Source: an uncultured Collinsella sp. (GTDB lineage: Bacteria; Actinomycetota; Coriobacteriia; Coriobacteriales; Coriobacteriaceae). From it: a stretch of 33,627 bases of DNA. The stretch covers positions 1-33,627 of the forward strand of contig URKG01000023.1 in NCBI GenBank assembly GCA_900548265.1. The letters run 5' to 3'. The translations under genes and the position numbers were made by a program. Positions within the stretch are counted from its first letter, which is position 1. The number at the start of each line of letters is the position of its first letter. This document shows positions 22,533-29,536 of this stretch, one piece after another. The notes beneath the pieces were generated by a model. The model ran no database searches. It was not told where the DNA came from and was given only the letters and a program-made list of their open reading frames with translations.

Positions 22533-22674
22533 TACCCTTCTCCTTTATATATCGAATGCCATATAGATGCCTTGTTGCATTGTAACCGCGCGGCGGGGTT
22601 TATCGAGTCTTGATAACGTCTTTACCGCCAACGGACACGAACCGACCACTCATCTGGCCGCGCAGGTCAGCATA

Positions 22675-22708
22675 GAAAAAGGAGCCGTCCCCATGGGAAC
22701 AGCTCCTT
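22675..22708 (-). terminator. Rho-independent terminator of glmU
   Basis: On the minus strand AAGGAGCTGTTCCC pairs with GGGGACGGCTCCTT around a 2-nt tip, with G-U pairs allowed, followed by a U-run (plus-strand A-run at 22675-22680). It lies 17 nt after the glmU stop. Confidence 0.85.
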
Positions 22709-22725
22709 AGATGCTTGGTAAAACG

Positions 22726-24138
22726 TTATACCTCGTCGTCCTCGTGCAGACGGCGGCGATAATCGGCGGCCCAGCCCTCAATGTTTACCTGACGGGCGCG
22801 GCCCAGACCGAGTGCGTCGGCCGGAACCGGCTCGGTGATGACGGAGCCGGCGGCCACGAGCGCACCGTCGCCAATCTGGGCGGGCGCGACCATCATGGTG
22901 TCGGAACCGATGAAGGCATCCTTGCCGATGACGGTCTTGTGCTTGTGGACGCCGTCGTAGTTGCAGGTGATGGAGCCCGCGCCCACGTTGACGCCGGAGC
23001 CCATGGTGGTGTCGCCGATGTAGGACAGGTGGGGCACCTTGGAACCCTCGCCGATCGTGGACTTCTTGATCTCCACGTGCGTGCCGGCCTTGGAGCCGTC
23101 GAGCATGTGGGTGCCCGGGCGCAGGTAGGCGCGCGGGCCGCAGTCGACACCGTTCTCGATGACGGCCTCGATGGCGATGGTCTCATCGATGGTGCAGCCG
23201 CTGCCGACGGTGGTGTCGGTGAGGCGACTGTTGGGGCCGAGCTGGCACTCTTCGCCCACGGTGACGTGACCGATCAGATGCGTCTGCGGCCACACGATGG
23301 TGTCTCGGCCGATGGTGGCATCGGGGCCGATCCAGGCCTGCGTGGGATCGATGAACGTGACGCCCTCGGCCATCCAGTGCTCGTTGATGCGGTCGCGCGC
23401 GATAGCGGTGAGCTGCGCGAGCTGAATGCGGCTGTTGACGCCCAGGCCGTCGCGGTAGTCATCGCAGTGGAAGATGGAGACCGCCTGGCCGTGACCCTTG
23501 AGGATCTCGAGCATGTCGGGCAGGTAGTACTCGGATTGCGCGTTGTCGTTGCCGATCTCGTTAATGTGGGCGGCGAGCTGCGCGCCGTCAAAGGCGTAGC
23601 AGCCGGCGTTGCACTCCAGCAGCGTGGCGGCCTGCTCGGGCGTGCAGTCCTTCTGCTCGATGATGCGCTCGATCTGGCCGTCGTCGCCCAGTTTGATGCG
23701 GCCGTAGCCAAAGGGGTCGGGCGGGGTCATGGTCATGACGGTGCAGGCGAGCTCGCCGGTGGCGACGGTCTGTGCGAACTTGGCGACCGTGTCGGCGGTG
23801 ATGAGCGGCAGGTCGCCGTTGAGCACGACGACGGGGCCTTGCGTGATGCCGCAGGCCTCGAGCGCGACCTTCACGGCGTGACCGGTGCCCAGGCGCTCGG
23901 TCTGCTCGACGCACTCGACCTTGGTGGCGCTGCTGGCGTAGACGCCGTCGATGAGGGCGCGCATCTCGTCGGCGTGGCTGCCGATGACGACCACGACGCG
24001 GCTGCAGCCGGCCTTGATGGTGGCGTCGACGATCCACTGGACCATGGGCTTGCCCAGGATCTTGTGCGAAACCTTGCAGTGGTTCGACTTCATGCGGGTG
24101 CCCTCGCCGGCAGCGAGGATAATTGCGGTTGCGTCCAT
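22726..24138 (-). CDS. glmU: Bifunctional GlmU (N-acetylglucosamine-1-phosphate uridyltransferase / glucosamine-1-phosphate acetyltransferase)
   Basis: GlmU makes UDP-GlcNAc for peptidoglycan in two steps. The N-terminal pyrophosphorylase domain (about 1-230) has LAAGEGTRMKS and the KILGKPMV block. The C-terminal left-handed beta-helix (about 255-450) carries hexapeptide repeats and the catalytic-histidine context VPHLSYIGD, equivalent to His363 of the Escherichia coli enzyme. I choose ATG at 24138 (MDATAIILAAG), because AGGAG lies just upstream on the minus strand and the product is then 470 residues. Earlier in-frame starts add 70 residues of implausible sequence. The gene is divergent from ecfT. 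Confidence 0.96.
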   Translation of the reverse strand: MDATAIILAAGEGTRMKSNHCKVSHKILGKPMVQWIVDATIKAGCSRVVVVIGSHADEMRALIDGVYASSATKVECVEQTERLGTGHAVKVALEACGITQGPVVVLNGDLPLITADTVAKFAQTVATGELACTVMTMTPPDPFGYGRIKLGDDGQIERIIEQKDCTPEQAATLLECNAGCYAFDGAQLAAHINEIGNDNAQSEYYLPDMLEILKGHGQAVSIFHCDDYRDGLGVNSRIQLAQLTAIARDRINEHWMAEGVTFIDPTQAWIGPDATIGRDTIVWPQTHLIGHVTVGEECQLGPNSRLTDTTVGSGCTIDETIAIEAVIENGVDCGPRAYLRPGTHMLDGSKAGTHVEIKKSTIGEGSKVPHLSYIGDTTMGSGVNVGAGSITCNYDGVHKHKTVIGKDAFIGSDTMMVAPAQIGDGALVAAGSVITEPVPADALGLGRARQVNIEGWAADYRRRLHEDDEV

Positions 24139-24337
24139 GTGATCTCCTGTTACGTTATAGAGACGTGTGTTTGGAAACGATACACGGCGCAATATGATAC
24201 CGCAGGCATATGTTGAGCGCGTAGCGATTGGTTTGCGGCGGTTGAGGCTTGCGCCGCCGGCGTGGCGTTTGCGCTGCTTGCGTGCGGCGTTGTCGGTGCT
24301 GCGGAGCTGTCGTTTGAGCGAGGGGACGGGGGTGCCC

Positions 24338-25225
24338 GTGGACAACATACGAGAGGAGTTTGGCGGCGAGCCCGTCGCGGCATTCTCGATGTCGCATCCG
24401 GCTGTGCCGGCACTCTATATAGTGCTGACGCTGGGGCTCACCATGTTCTCGATGCAGCCGGTGCTGATCGCGCTGTCGCTCGCGGGCGGGCTGGCATACG
24501 GCTTTGCGACCCGCGGGGCTGCTCGCACGCTGAGCGCGCTTCGCTGGCAGCTGCCGGTGATTTTGATTATCGCGCTGGTGAATCCGCTGTTTAGCGCCTC
24601 GGGTTCGACCGAGCTTTTCCATATTGGCATGCGCGCAGTGTATTTGGAGAGCATGGTATACGGCCTGTGTATGGGCGGGCTGTTTGTGGCGAGCGTGCTG
24701 TGGTTTGAGGCCGCGGCGTCGATGCTCGAATACGACAAGGTGCTCGCGCTACTGGGCAATGCCGCACCGGTGATTGCGCTCATGATTTCGATGTGCATGA
24801 GGCTTATCCCGCAGTTTTTGCGCCGCGGCCGCACGGTGCTGGCGGTGCAGGACGCGATTGATGTACCGGGGCGTGCGCCGGCCGACCCCGTGCGCTCGCG
24901 CTTGCGGGCATCGAGTGTGTTGATGGGCTGGGGCATGGAAGATTCGCTGGAGCGCGCGGACGCGATGCGCTCGCGCGGGTGGGGTGCCGCGACGCGTCGT
25001 ACGACGTATGCGAGGTATCGACTGGGGTGCAGCGACGTTGCCGCGCTGGTTGGGCTTGCGCTGTTTGGTGCCGCCGCGGTGGCCGTGGCGGCGACCGCGA
25101 CGACGCAGTATTCGTTTTATCCGCAGCTCTCGGTGCCGGCGCCGTGGCCAGGCTATGTCGTGTACGCCGCCTGGATGGTGTTGCCTTGCGCGTTGCACGC
25201 GATTGATGAGAAGAGGTTTGGCTGA
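24338..25225 (+). CDS. ECF transporter transmembrane protein EcfT
   Basis: EcfT is the membrane scaffold that couples ATPases to vitamin- or metal-binding S components in energy-coupling factor transporters. After residue about 20 there are several hydrophobic helices (ALYIVLTLGLTMFS, LPVILIIALVNPLFS), then ISMCMRLIPQFLRRGRTVL. The coupling-helix Ala-Arg-Gly-type motif appears as ADAMRSRGWG near residue 215; canonical motifs are A-R-G triplets. The start is uncertain: GTG 24338 (VDNIREEF) or GTG 24332 after AGGGG, or ATG 24389. Starts further upstream add unlikely arginine-rich sequence. The TGA stop overlaps the ATG of the ATPase gene. Confidence 0.82.
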   Translation: MDNIREEFGGEPVAAFSMSHPAVPALYIVLTLGLTMFSMQPVLIALSLAGGLAYGFATRGAARTLSALRWQLPVILIIALVNPLFSASGSTELFHIGMRAVYLESMVYGLCMGGLFVASVLWFEAAASMLEYDKVLALLGNAAPVIALMISMCMRLIPQFLRRGRTVLAVQDAIDVPGRAPADPVRSRLRASSVLMGWGMEDSLERADAMRSRGWGAATRRTTYARYRLGCSDVAALVGLALFGAAAVAVAATATTQYSFYPQLSVPAPWPGYVVYAAWMVLPCALHAIDEKRFG

Positions 25226-26868
25226 TGGCTCGGTTTGATAGGAGCTCGGCGGCGGGTGTGGCATATGGCTCGGCCGCGCCGGCGATTGAGGTGCGAGGCC
25301 TTAGTTTTGCCTATCCCGGGGTCAAGGCACCGGTGCTCGAGGGGCTTGATTGGCGTGTTTCCCAAGGTGCGTTTGCACTGCTTGTTGGCGGTACCGGTTC
25401 GGGCAAGTCGACGCTGCTGTCGCTGCTCAAGCCCGAGATCGCTCCAGCGGGCGAGCGCACTGGCGATGCGCGCGTGCTGGGCGAGAACGTTGCCGACATG
25501 GACGTGCGGGCATCGGCAGAGCGCGTGGGTTATGTGTTTCAGGATCCCGAGAACCAGATTGTGTGCGAGACCGTGTGGCACGAGATGGCGTTTGGCCTAG
25601 AGAATCTGGGTGTGTCGCGCGACGAGATGCGCCGCCGTGTTGCCGAGACCAGCTATTTCTTTGGTCTGGAGGACTGGCTTCATCGTGATACCGATACGCT
25701 TTCGGGTGGCCGCAAGCAGCTGCTGTCGCTTGCCGCCGTCCTGGCGCTGCGCCCGCGCGTGCTGCTGCTCGACGAGCCCACGTCTCAGCTCGATCCCGTT
25801 GCCGAGAAGAATTTCCTGCACGCGCTGTTTCGTGTGAATCGCGAGCTGGGCTGCACGGTTGTTGTGGCGACGCATCAGCCGCGCCCAATGCTCGAATACG
25901 CGACGTGTGCGTACCGGATTGAGGATGGCCGCGTGCACGAGGCGGCGGATATGGCTTCTTTGGTATGCCGAGAATCGCTGTTTTCCGATGACACGTTGGG
26001 GTGGGGTGCCATCCGATGTGCAAAAAACGGAGTATTCAGCAGGCGTGAGGACAATTTGGGCTCTCTGGAGCCGCCCGGGGACGTATCGAGCGCGAAAAAA
26101 AGTTTGGAATTGGACAAATCGTCCGAATTTGTGGCGCAAACGTCGCTCGAGAACGGCTTGGAAGCCTTCTCGCGCACGGATGGAAGCAGAATACTCCAAA
26201 AAATGCACGGCGGGTCGGCTACCACCCTGTCGGAAGGCTGGTTTCGCTACGATCGAGCGTCCGGCTGGGTGCTGCGCGGGCTCGATGCGTCGTTTTCGGC
26301 CGGTGCGGTGCATGCGATCGTGGGCGGCAACGGATGCGGTAAGTCGACGATACTCTCGGTGCTGGCGAAGACCGCCAAGCTGCAGCGCGGCCGCATGGTG
26401 CGCGGAGCGGCCTCGGCGGCGCTGCTGCCTCAGAATCCCAAAGCATTGCTGGTTGCCGAGACGGTTCGCGATGAGCTGATGGAATGGGCCTCGACCTGCG
26501 GATATGACGAGAACTTGGCGCGGGAGCGTGCGGCGAGCTTGGGGTTGTCGGGTCTGGATGGACGCCATCCGTACGATCTTTCGGGCGGACAGCGCCAGCT
26601 GCTCGCACTGGCAAAGCTGCTGCTGATCGGCCCCGAGCTGCTGCTGCTTGACGAGCCCACGAAGGGCTTGGACCTGGAGAGTCGCCGCACCATCGCCCGC
26701 GCCCTGCGTGACCATGCGAAGGCTGGCGGCACCGTCATCATGGCTACGCACGATTTGGACTTTGCCGAGCAGGTAGCCGACGACGTCGCCATGATGTTTG
26801 ACGGCGAGATTGCCTGCATGGAGTCCCCGGCCGACTTCTTTGCCGACAACGTGTTCTATAGGGCGTGA
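25225..26868 (+). CDS. Fused ECF transporter ATPase (EcfA-EcfA' in one chain)
   Basis: This is a 547-residue protein with two complete ABC ATPase domains, which together would power an ECF transporter. Domain 1 (about 20-250) has Walker A GGTGSGKST (55-63), signature LSGGRKQ and Walker B LLLDEPTSQLDP. Domain 2 (about 335-547) has Walker A GGNGCGKST (367-375), signature LSGGQRQ and Walker B LLLDEPTKGLDL. Q- and H-loops are present in both. The linker, about 250-335, is poorly conserved in appearance and is encoded by DNA less GC-rich than the neighbours. It is bounded by 20-bp imperfect inverted repeats at 26018-26037 and 26189-26208, as if a palindromic element had inserted in frame. The gene overlaps ecfT by one base, and the S component follows 4 nt downstream. 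Confidence 0.92.
   Translation: MARFDRSSAAGVAYGSAAPAIEVRGLSFAYPGVKAPVLEGLDWRVSQGAFALLVGGTGSGKSTLLSLLKPEIAPAGERTGDARVLGENVADMDVRASAERVGYVFQDPENQIVCETVWHEMAFGLENLGVSRDEMRRRVAETSYFFGLEDWLHRDTDTLSGGRKQLLSLAAVLALRPRVLLLDEPTSQLDPVAEKNFLHALFRVNRELGCTVVVATHQPRPMLEYATCAYRIEDGRVHEAADMASLVCRESLFSDDTLGWGAIRCAKNGVFSRREDNLGSLEPPGDVSSAKKSLELDKSSEFVAQTSLENGLEAFSRTDGSRILQKMHGGSATTLSEGWFRYDRASGWVLRGLDASFSAGAVHAIVGGNGCGKSTILSVLAKTAKLQRGRMVRGAASAALLPQNPKALLVAETVRDELMEWASTCGYDENLARERAASLGLSGLDGRHPYDLSGGQRQLLALAKLLLIGPELLLLDEPTKGLDLESRRTIARALRDHAKAGGTVIMATHDLDFAEQVADDVAMMFDGEIACMESPADFFADNVFYRA
26018..26208. repeat. Palindrome-bounded insert inside the EcfA linker
   Basis: The left end GTGCAAAAAACGGAGTATTC (26018-26037) and the right end GAATACTCCAAAAAATGCAC (26189-26208) are inverted copies except for the central six bases. 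These are A-rich on the plus strand in both, so they face each other as A-A rather than A-T. The 151-bp interior contains GGAC-aaatc-GTCC. The insert is translated as residues about 265-328 and keeps the reading frame open. Confidence 0.75.
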
Positions 26869-26872
26869 TGGG

Positions 26873-27586
26873 ATGACGGACTGTCGTTTCTCGCGTTTGC
26901 TTGCAAAACTGGAGATCCCGCTGTTGTTGGCGGTGCCGGCGGTGATGGCTGCCGCGTTGCTGGCGGGTGTTGAGCAGGCAGCGTTGGCCATGCTGGTTGT
27001 GGTGGCGTTGGTGCTTGCGCTGTTCTTTGCGGGCTATGAGGCATCGCGTCCAGGCCTGCGTCAGATTATGCCCACGCTGGTGCTGGCGGCGCTGGCGGCG
27101 GCGGGGCGCATCCTGTTTGGACCCATTCCCGACTTTAAACCCGTGAGTGCCATCGCCATTATCGCCGGGGCGACACTCGGTCGTCGTAACGGCTTTATGG
27201 TCGGTGCGTTGGCGGCGCTGACCAGCAATTTCTTTTTTGGGCAGGGCATGTGGACGCCGTGGCAGATGTATGCCTGGGGGCTCGTGGGATACGTTGGCGG
27301 TGCGCTGGCGTATGCGGGTGCATTCGACCGCGCCGATGGCACCGTGCGTATGCCGGCGCTGCTGACCTACGGCTTTGCTTCGGGTTTGCTGTACGGCGTT
27401 GTGATCAACGCCTACGACATCATTGGTTTTGTACAGCCGCTTACTTGGGCAGGTGCCGTGGCACGTCTTGCCACCGCCGTGCCGTTCGATATCACGCACG
27501 GACTCGCGACCTGCGTGTTTTTGGCCGCCTTGTACAAGCCCTGGTGCCGTCGCATTAACCGTGTCGTCGTGAAATACGGGCTGTAA
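26873..27586 (+). CDS. ECF transporter substrate-binding (S) component, substrate unknown
   Basis: This integral membrane protein of 237 residues has about six to seven helices. It sits directly after EcfT and EcfAA', so it is the likely dedicated S component of a group I ECF importer. The central segment with RILFGPIPDFKPVSAI, IIAGATLGRRNGFMVG and FFFGQGMWTPWQMYAWGL resembles S components that bind vitamins or their precursors. I cannot assign the ligand; no cobalamin, thiamine or other riboswitch is visible upstream of the operon. ATG 26873 is 4 nt after the preceding stop. No strong ribosome binding site is seen, so coupling is likely. Confidence 0.75.
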   Translation: MTDCRFSRLLAKLEIPLLLAVPAVMAAALLAGVEQAALAMLVVVALVLALFFAGYEASRPGLRQIMPTLVLAALAAAGRILFGPIPDFKPVSAIAIIAGATLGRRNGFMVGALAALTSNFFFGQGMWTPWQMYAWGLVGYVGGALAYAGAFDRADGTVRMPALLTYGFASGLLYGVVINAYDIIGFVQPLTWAGAVARLATAVPFDITHGLATCVFLAALYKPWCRRINRVVVKYGL

Positions 27587-27610
27587 GGCATTTCGCGTTT
27601 CCTCACGAAC

Positions 27611-27673
27611 TTGCGGTGGAATAGTTCTCGTTTTTGGCTATTTGCTGCCCAAACAGGAACTATTCCACCGCAA
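27611..27673. repeat. 17-bp perfect palindrome with 29-nt loop
   Basis: TTGCGGTGGAATAGTTC (27611-27627) and its exact complement (27657-27673) enclose 29 nt. Next to the arms, CGTTTTTGG and CCCAAACAG extend the pairing imperfectly. A further partial element with TGTCCCCC follows at 27712-27719. It lies between the convergent S component and exodeoxyribonuclease genes. Confidence 0.9.
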
Positions 27674-27732
27674 CTTATAGGGGGAGAGGGGTCACATGAT
27701 CTGTTTTCCTCTGTCCCCCAGGAATTGCTTGG

Positions 27733-27748
27733 CGCTAGAGCTCTAGCG
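27733..27748. repeat. Perfect 16-bp palindrome over the xth stop codon
   Basis: CGCTAGAG-CTCTAGCG is a perfect palindrome that includes the end of the exodeoxyribonuclease gene (stop at 27735-27737). It may be chance or part of a 3' end structure. Confidence 0.4.
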
Positions 27749-28553
27749 TGAGGGTGACGGGGCAGTGGTCGCTGCCGAAGATATCGCCGCGGATACCGGT
27801 GTCGCGCACGGTATTGGCGATTGAATCACTTACCAAGAAGTAATCGATGCGCCAGCCGGCGTTGTTCTTGCGGGCATTAAAGCGATAGCTCCACCAGCTG
27901 TAGACGCCCTCGACGTCTGGATTAGCCGTGCGCCAGGTATCGGTAAAGCCGGCGTTGAGCAGCTCGGTAAACTTGCCGCGCTCCTCGTCCGAAAAGCCGG
28001 CGTTGCCGCGGTTGGACTTGGGGTTCTTAAGGTCGATCTCCTCGTGTGCCACGTTAAAGTCGCCGCAGGTTACGACGGGCTTGCCGGTCTCGCGCTCAAG
28101 CGCGCTCAAAAAGCCGCGATAGGCATCATCCCAGGCCATGCGCACATCGATGCGCGCGAGCTCATTTTGCGCGTTGGGCGTGTAGACATCCACAAACCAA
28201 AACTTGTCGAACTCCAGCGTGCAGACGCGGCCCTCGGTTGCGGCTTGGGCGACGAGCTCGGCCGCCTCGCCCTCGCCGGCGTAGGGTAGCAGCGCGTCGG
28301 CGTGCAGCACGCGCAGCGGTTCCTGGCGGCTAAAGACCGCAGTGCCCGAATAGCCTTTACGCTCGGCGTAGCTCCAGGTTTGGTGATAGCCGGGCAGGTC
28401 GACCTGCACCTGGCCTTCTTGCAACTTGGTCTCTTGCAGCGCCAAGATATCGACGTCGAGTTCTTGCGCGATCTGAATAAAGCTCGGGTCCTTTTTGAGC
28501 ACGGCGCGCAGGCCGTTAACGTTCCACGAGGCAAAGGTGTAAGTCTGAGGCAT
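27735..28553 (-). CDS. xth: Exodeoxyribonuclease III / AP endonuclease
   Basis: This DNA repair enzyme of the ExoIII family cleaves at abasic sites and removes 3' blocking groups. In 272 residues it has the family motifs WNVNGLRAVLKK at the start, LQETKLQ with the metal-binding glutamate, CGDFNVAHEEIDLKNPKSN, YSWWSYRFNARKNNAGWRIDY, and the terminal SDHCPVTL with the catalytic Asp-His pair. ATG 28553 is preceded on the minus strand by AAAGG. The gene is divergent from the sirtuin gene, with a 135-nt gap that holds no strong repeat. Confidence 0.95.
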   Translation of the reverse strand: MPQTYTFASWNVNGLRAVLKKDPSFIQIAQELDVDILALQETKLQEGQVQVDLPGYHQTWSYAERKGYSGTAVFSRQEPLRVLHADALLPYAGEGEAAELVAQAATEGRVCTLEFDKFWFVDVYTPNAQNELARIDVRMAWDDAYRGFLSALERETGKPVVTCGDFNVAHEEIDLKNPKSNRGNAGFSDEERGKFTELLNAGFTDTWRTANPDVEGVYSWWSYRFNARKNNAGWRIDYFLVSDSIANTVRDTGIRGDIFGSDHCPVTLTLEL

Positions 28554-28688
28554 GGTGTCCTTTCGACGGGGTTGGCAGGCTTAAGATTAACGCAATAAGG
28601 GCGGGGTGGGCTCCGTGCATGCTGACTTAAAGGCTGCATGCTGGGACGTCGCTCAACGCTGCCCGATTAACAAGGACGGAGGACTCAT

Positions 28689-29441
28689 ATGACTCAGGCA
28701 ATATCGGACCCCAGGCAGGCCTCCGCCGCCCTGGCGGATCTGTTTGACACCCACAAGCGCGTGGTCTTCTTTGGCGGCGCTGGTGTTTCCACGGCAAGTG
28801 GCATCCCCGATTTCCGCAGCGTGGACGGCCTGTATCACCAGCAGTTTGCCTATCCGCCCGAGACCATGCTGTCGCATAGCTTTTACGAGGCGCATCCTGC
28901 CGAGTTCTTCGACTTTTACCGCACCAAGATGATCGCGCTTGGCGCCAAGCCCAACCGCTGCCACACCAAGCTGGCCGAGCTGGAGCGCGCCGGCAAGCTC
29001 GACGCCGTGGTGACGCAAAATATCGACGGTCTGCACCAGGCGGCCGGCTCGCAGCGCGTGTTCGAGCTGCACGGATCGGTTCATCGCAACATTTGCCAGT
29101 CGTGCGGCGCGGTCTATAGCGCCGAGTGGATTTGCTCGCGCGAGCACGAGGACGCCGCGGGCGTGCCTGCGTGCCCCGCGTGCGGCGGCCGCATCAAGCC
29201 CGATGTAGTGCTCTACGAAGAGCCGCTCGACGAGCATGTGTTGACCGGTGCCGTTGCCGCCATCGTCGCGGCCGATGCCCTCATTGTGGGCGGGACCTCG
29301 CTCGTGGTGTATCCGGCGGCAGGCCTTACGCGATACTTTACCGGCGATACGCTGGCTATTTGCAATCTTGCTCCTACCGATCAGGATGCAAATGCCGACC
29401 TGCTGATTTCTTGCGACATCGCGGCCGCGTTTGCGTTCTAG
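28689..29441 (+). CDS. NAD-dependent protein deacylase, Sir2 family
   Basis: This sirtuin of 250 residues removes acyl groups from lysines using NAD. It shows GAGVSTASGIPDFRS (NAD-binding), TQNIDGLHQAAGS, ELHGSVHRNICQSC with the catalytic histidine in LHG, and four zinc cysteines in CQSC and CPAC. Further on come IKPDVVLYEEPLD and GGTSLVVYPAAG. The intact zinc pairs and length fit bacterial CobB/SrtN-type enzymes. ATG 28689 follows GGAGG at 28677-28681. It precedes folP by 95 nt but has its own spacing, so co-transcription is uncertain. Confidence 0.94.
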   Translation: MTQAISDPRQASAALADLFDTHKRVVFFGGAGVSTASGIPDFRSVDGLYHQQFAYPPETMLSHSFYEAHPAEFFDFYRTKMIALGAKPNRCHTKLAELERAGKLDAVVTQNIDGLHQAAGSQRVFELHGSVHRNICQSCGAVYSAEWICSREHEDAAGVPACPACGGRIKPDVVLYEEPLDEHVLTGAVAAIVAADALIVGGTSLVVYPAAGLTRYFTGDTLAICNLAPTDQDANADLLISCDIAAAFAF

Positions 29442-29461
29442 CCCGCGTGCGCGGATACAAT
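29431..29461 (+). promoter_or_regulatory. Possible promoter for folP-folK
   Basis: TTGCGT (29431-29436) and TACAAT (29456-29461) are separated by 19 nt, slightly long. A GC-rich hairpin CCGCCG/CGGCGG follows in the leader before the ribosome binding site. Confidence 0.35.
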
Positions 29462-29536
29462 AAAAAGACTGAGTGCAAAGCGACTCCGCCGCCAGCTCCC
29501 CAAGCTCGGCGGCGTGGGCATTTTAGGAGGATGTTC

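Noticed and set aside
22711..24216. 501-residue plus-strand ORF opposite glmU
   Set aside because: It is the antisense shadow of a clearly conserved glmU; long antisense frames are expected in GC-rich DNA with strong third-position bias.
24139..24337. Cobalamin or thiamine riboswitch before the ECF operon
   Set aside because: No conserved riboswitch core or plausible terminator/antiterminator pairing could be recognised in the glmU-ecfT gap.
25597..26991. 464-residue minus-strand ORF opposite the EcfA fusion
   Set aside because: Both ABC domains on the plus strand are complete with all motifs; the antisense frame is arginine/histidine-rich low-quality sequence.
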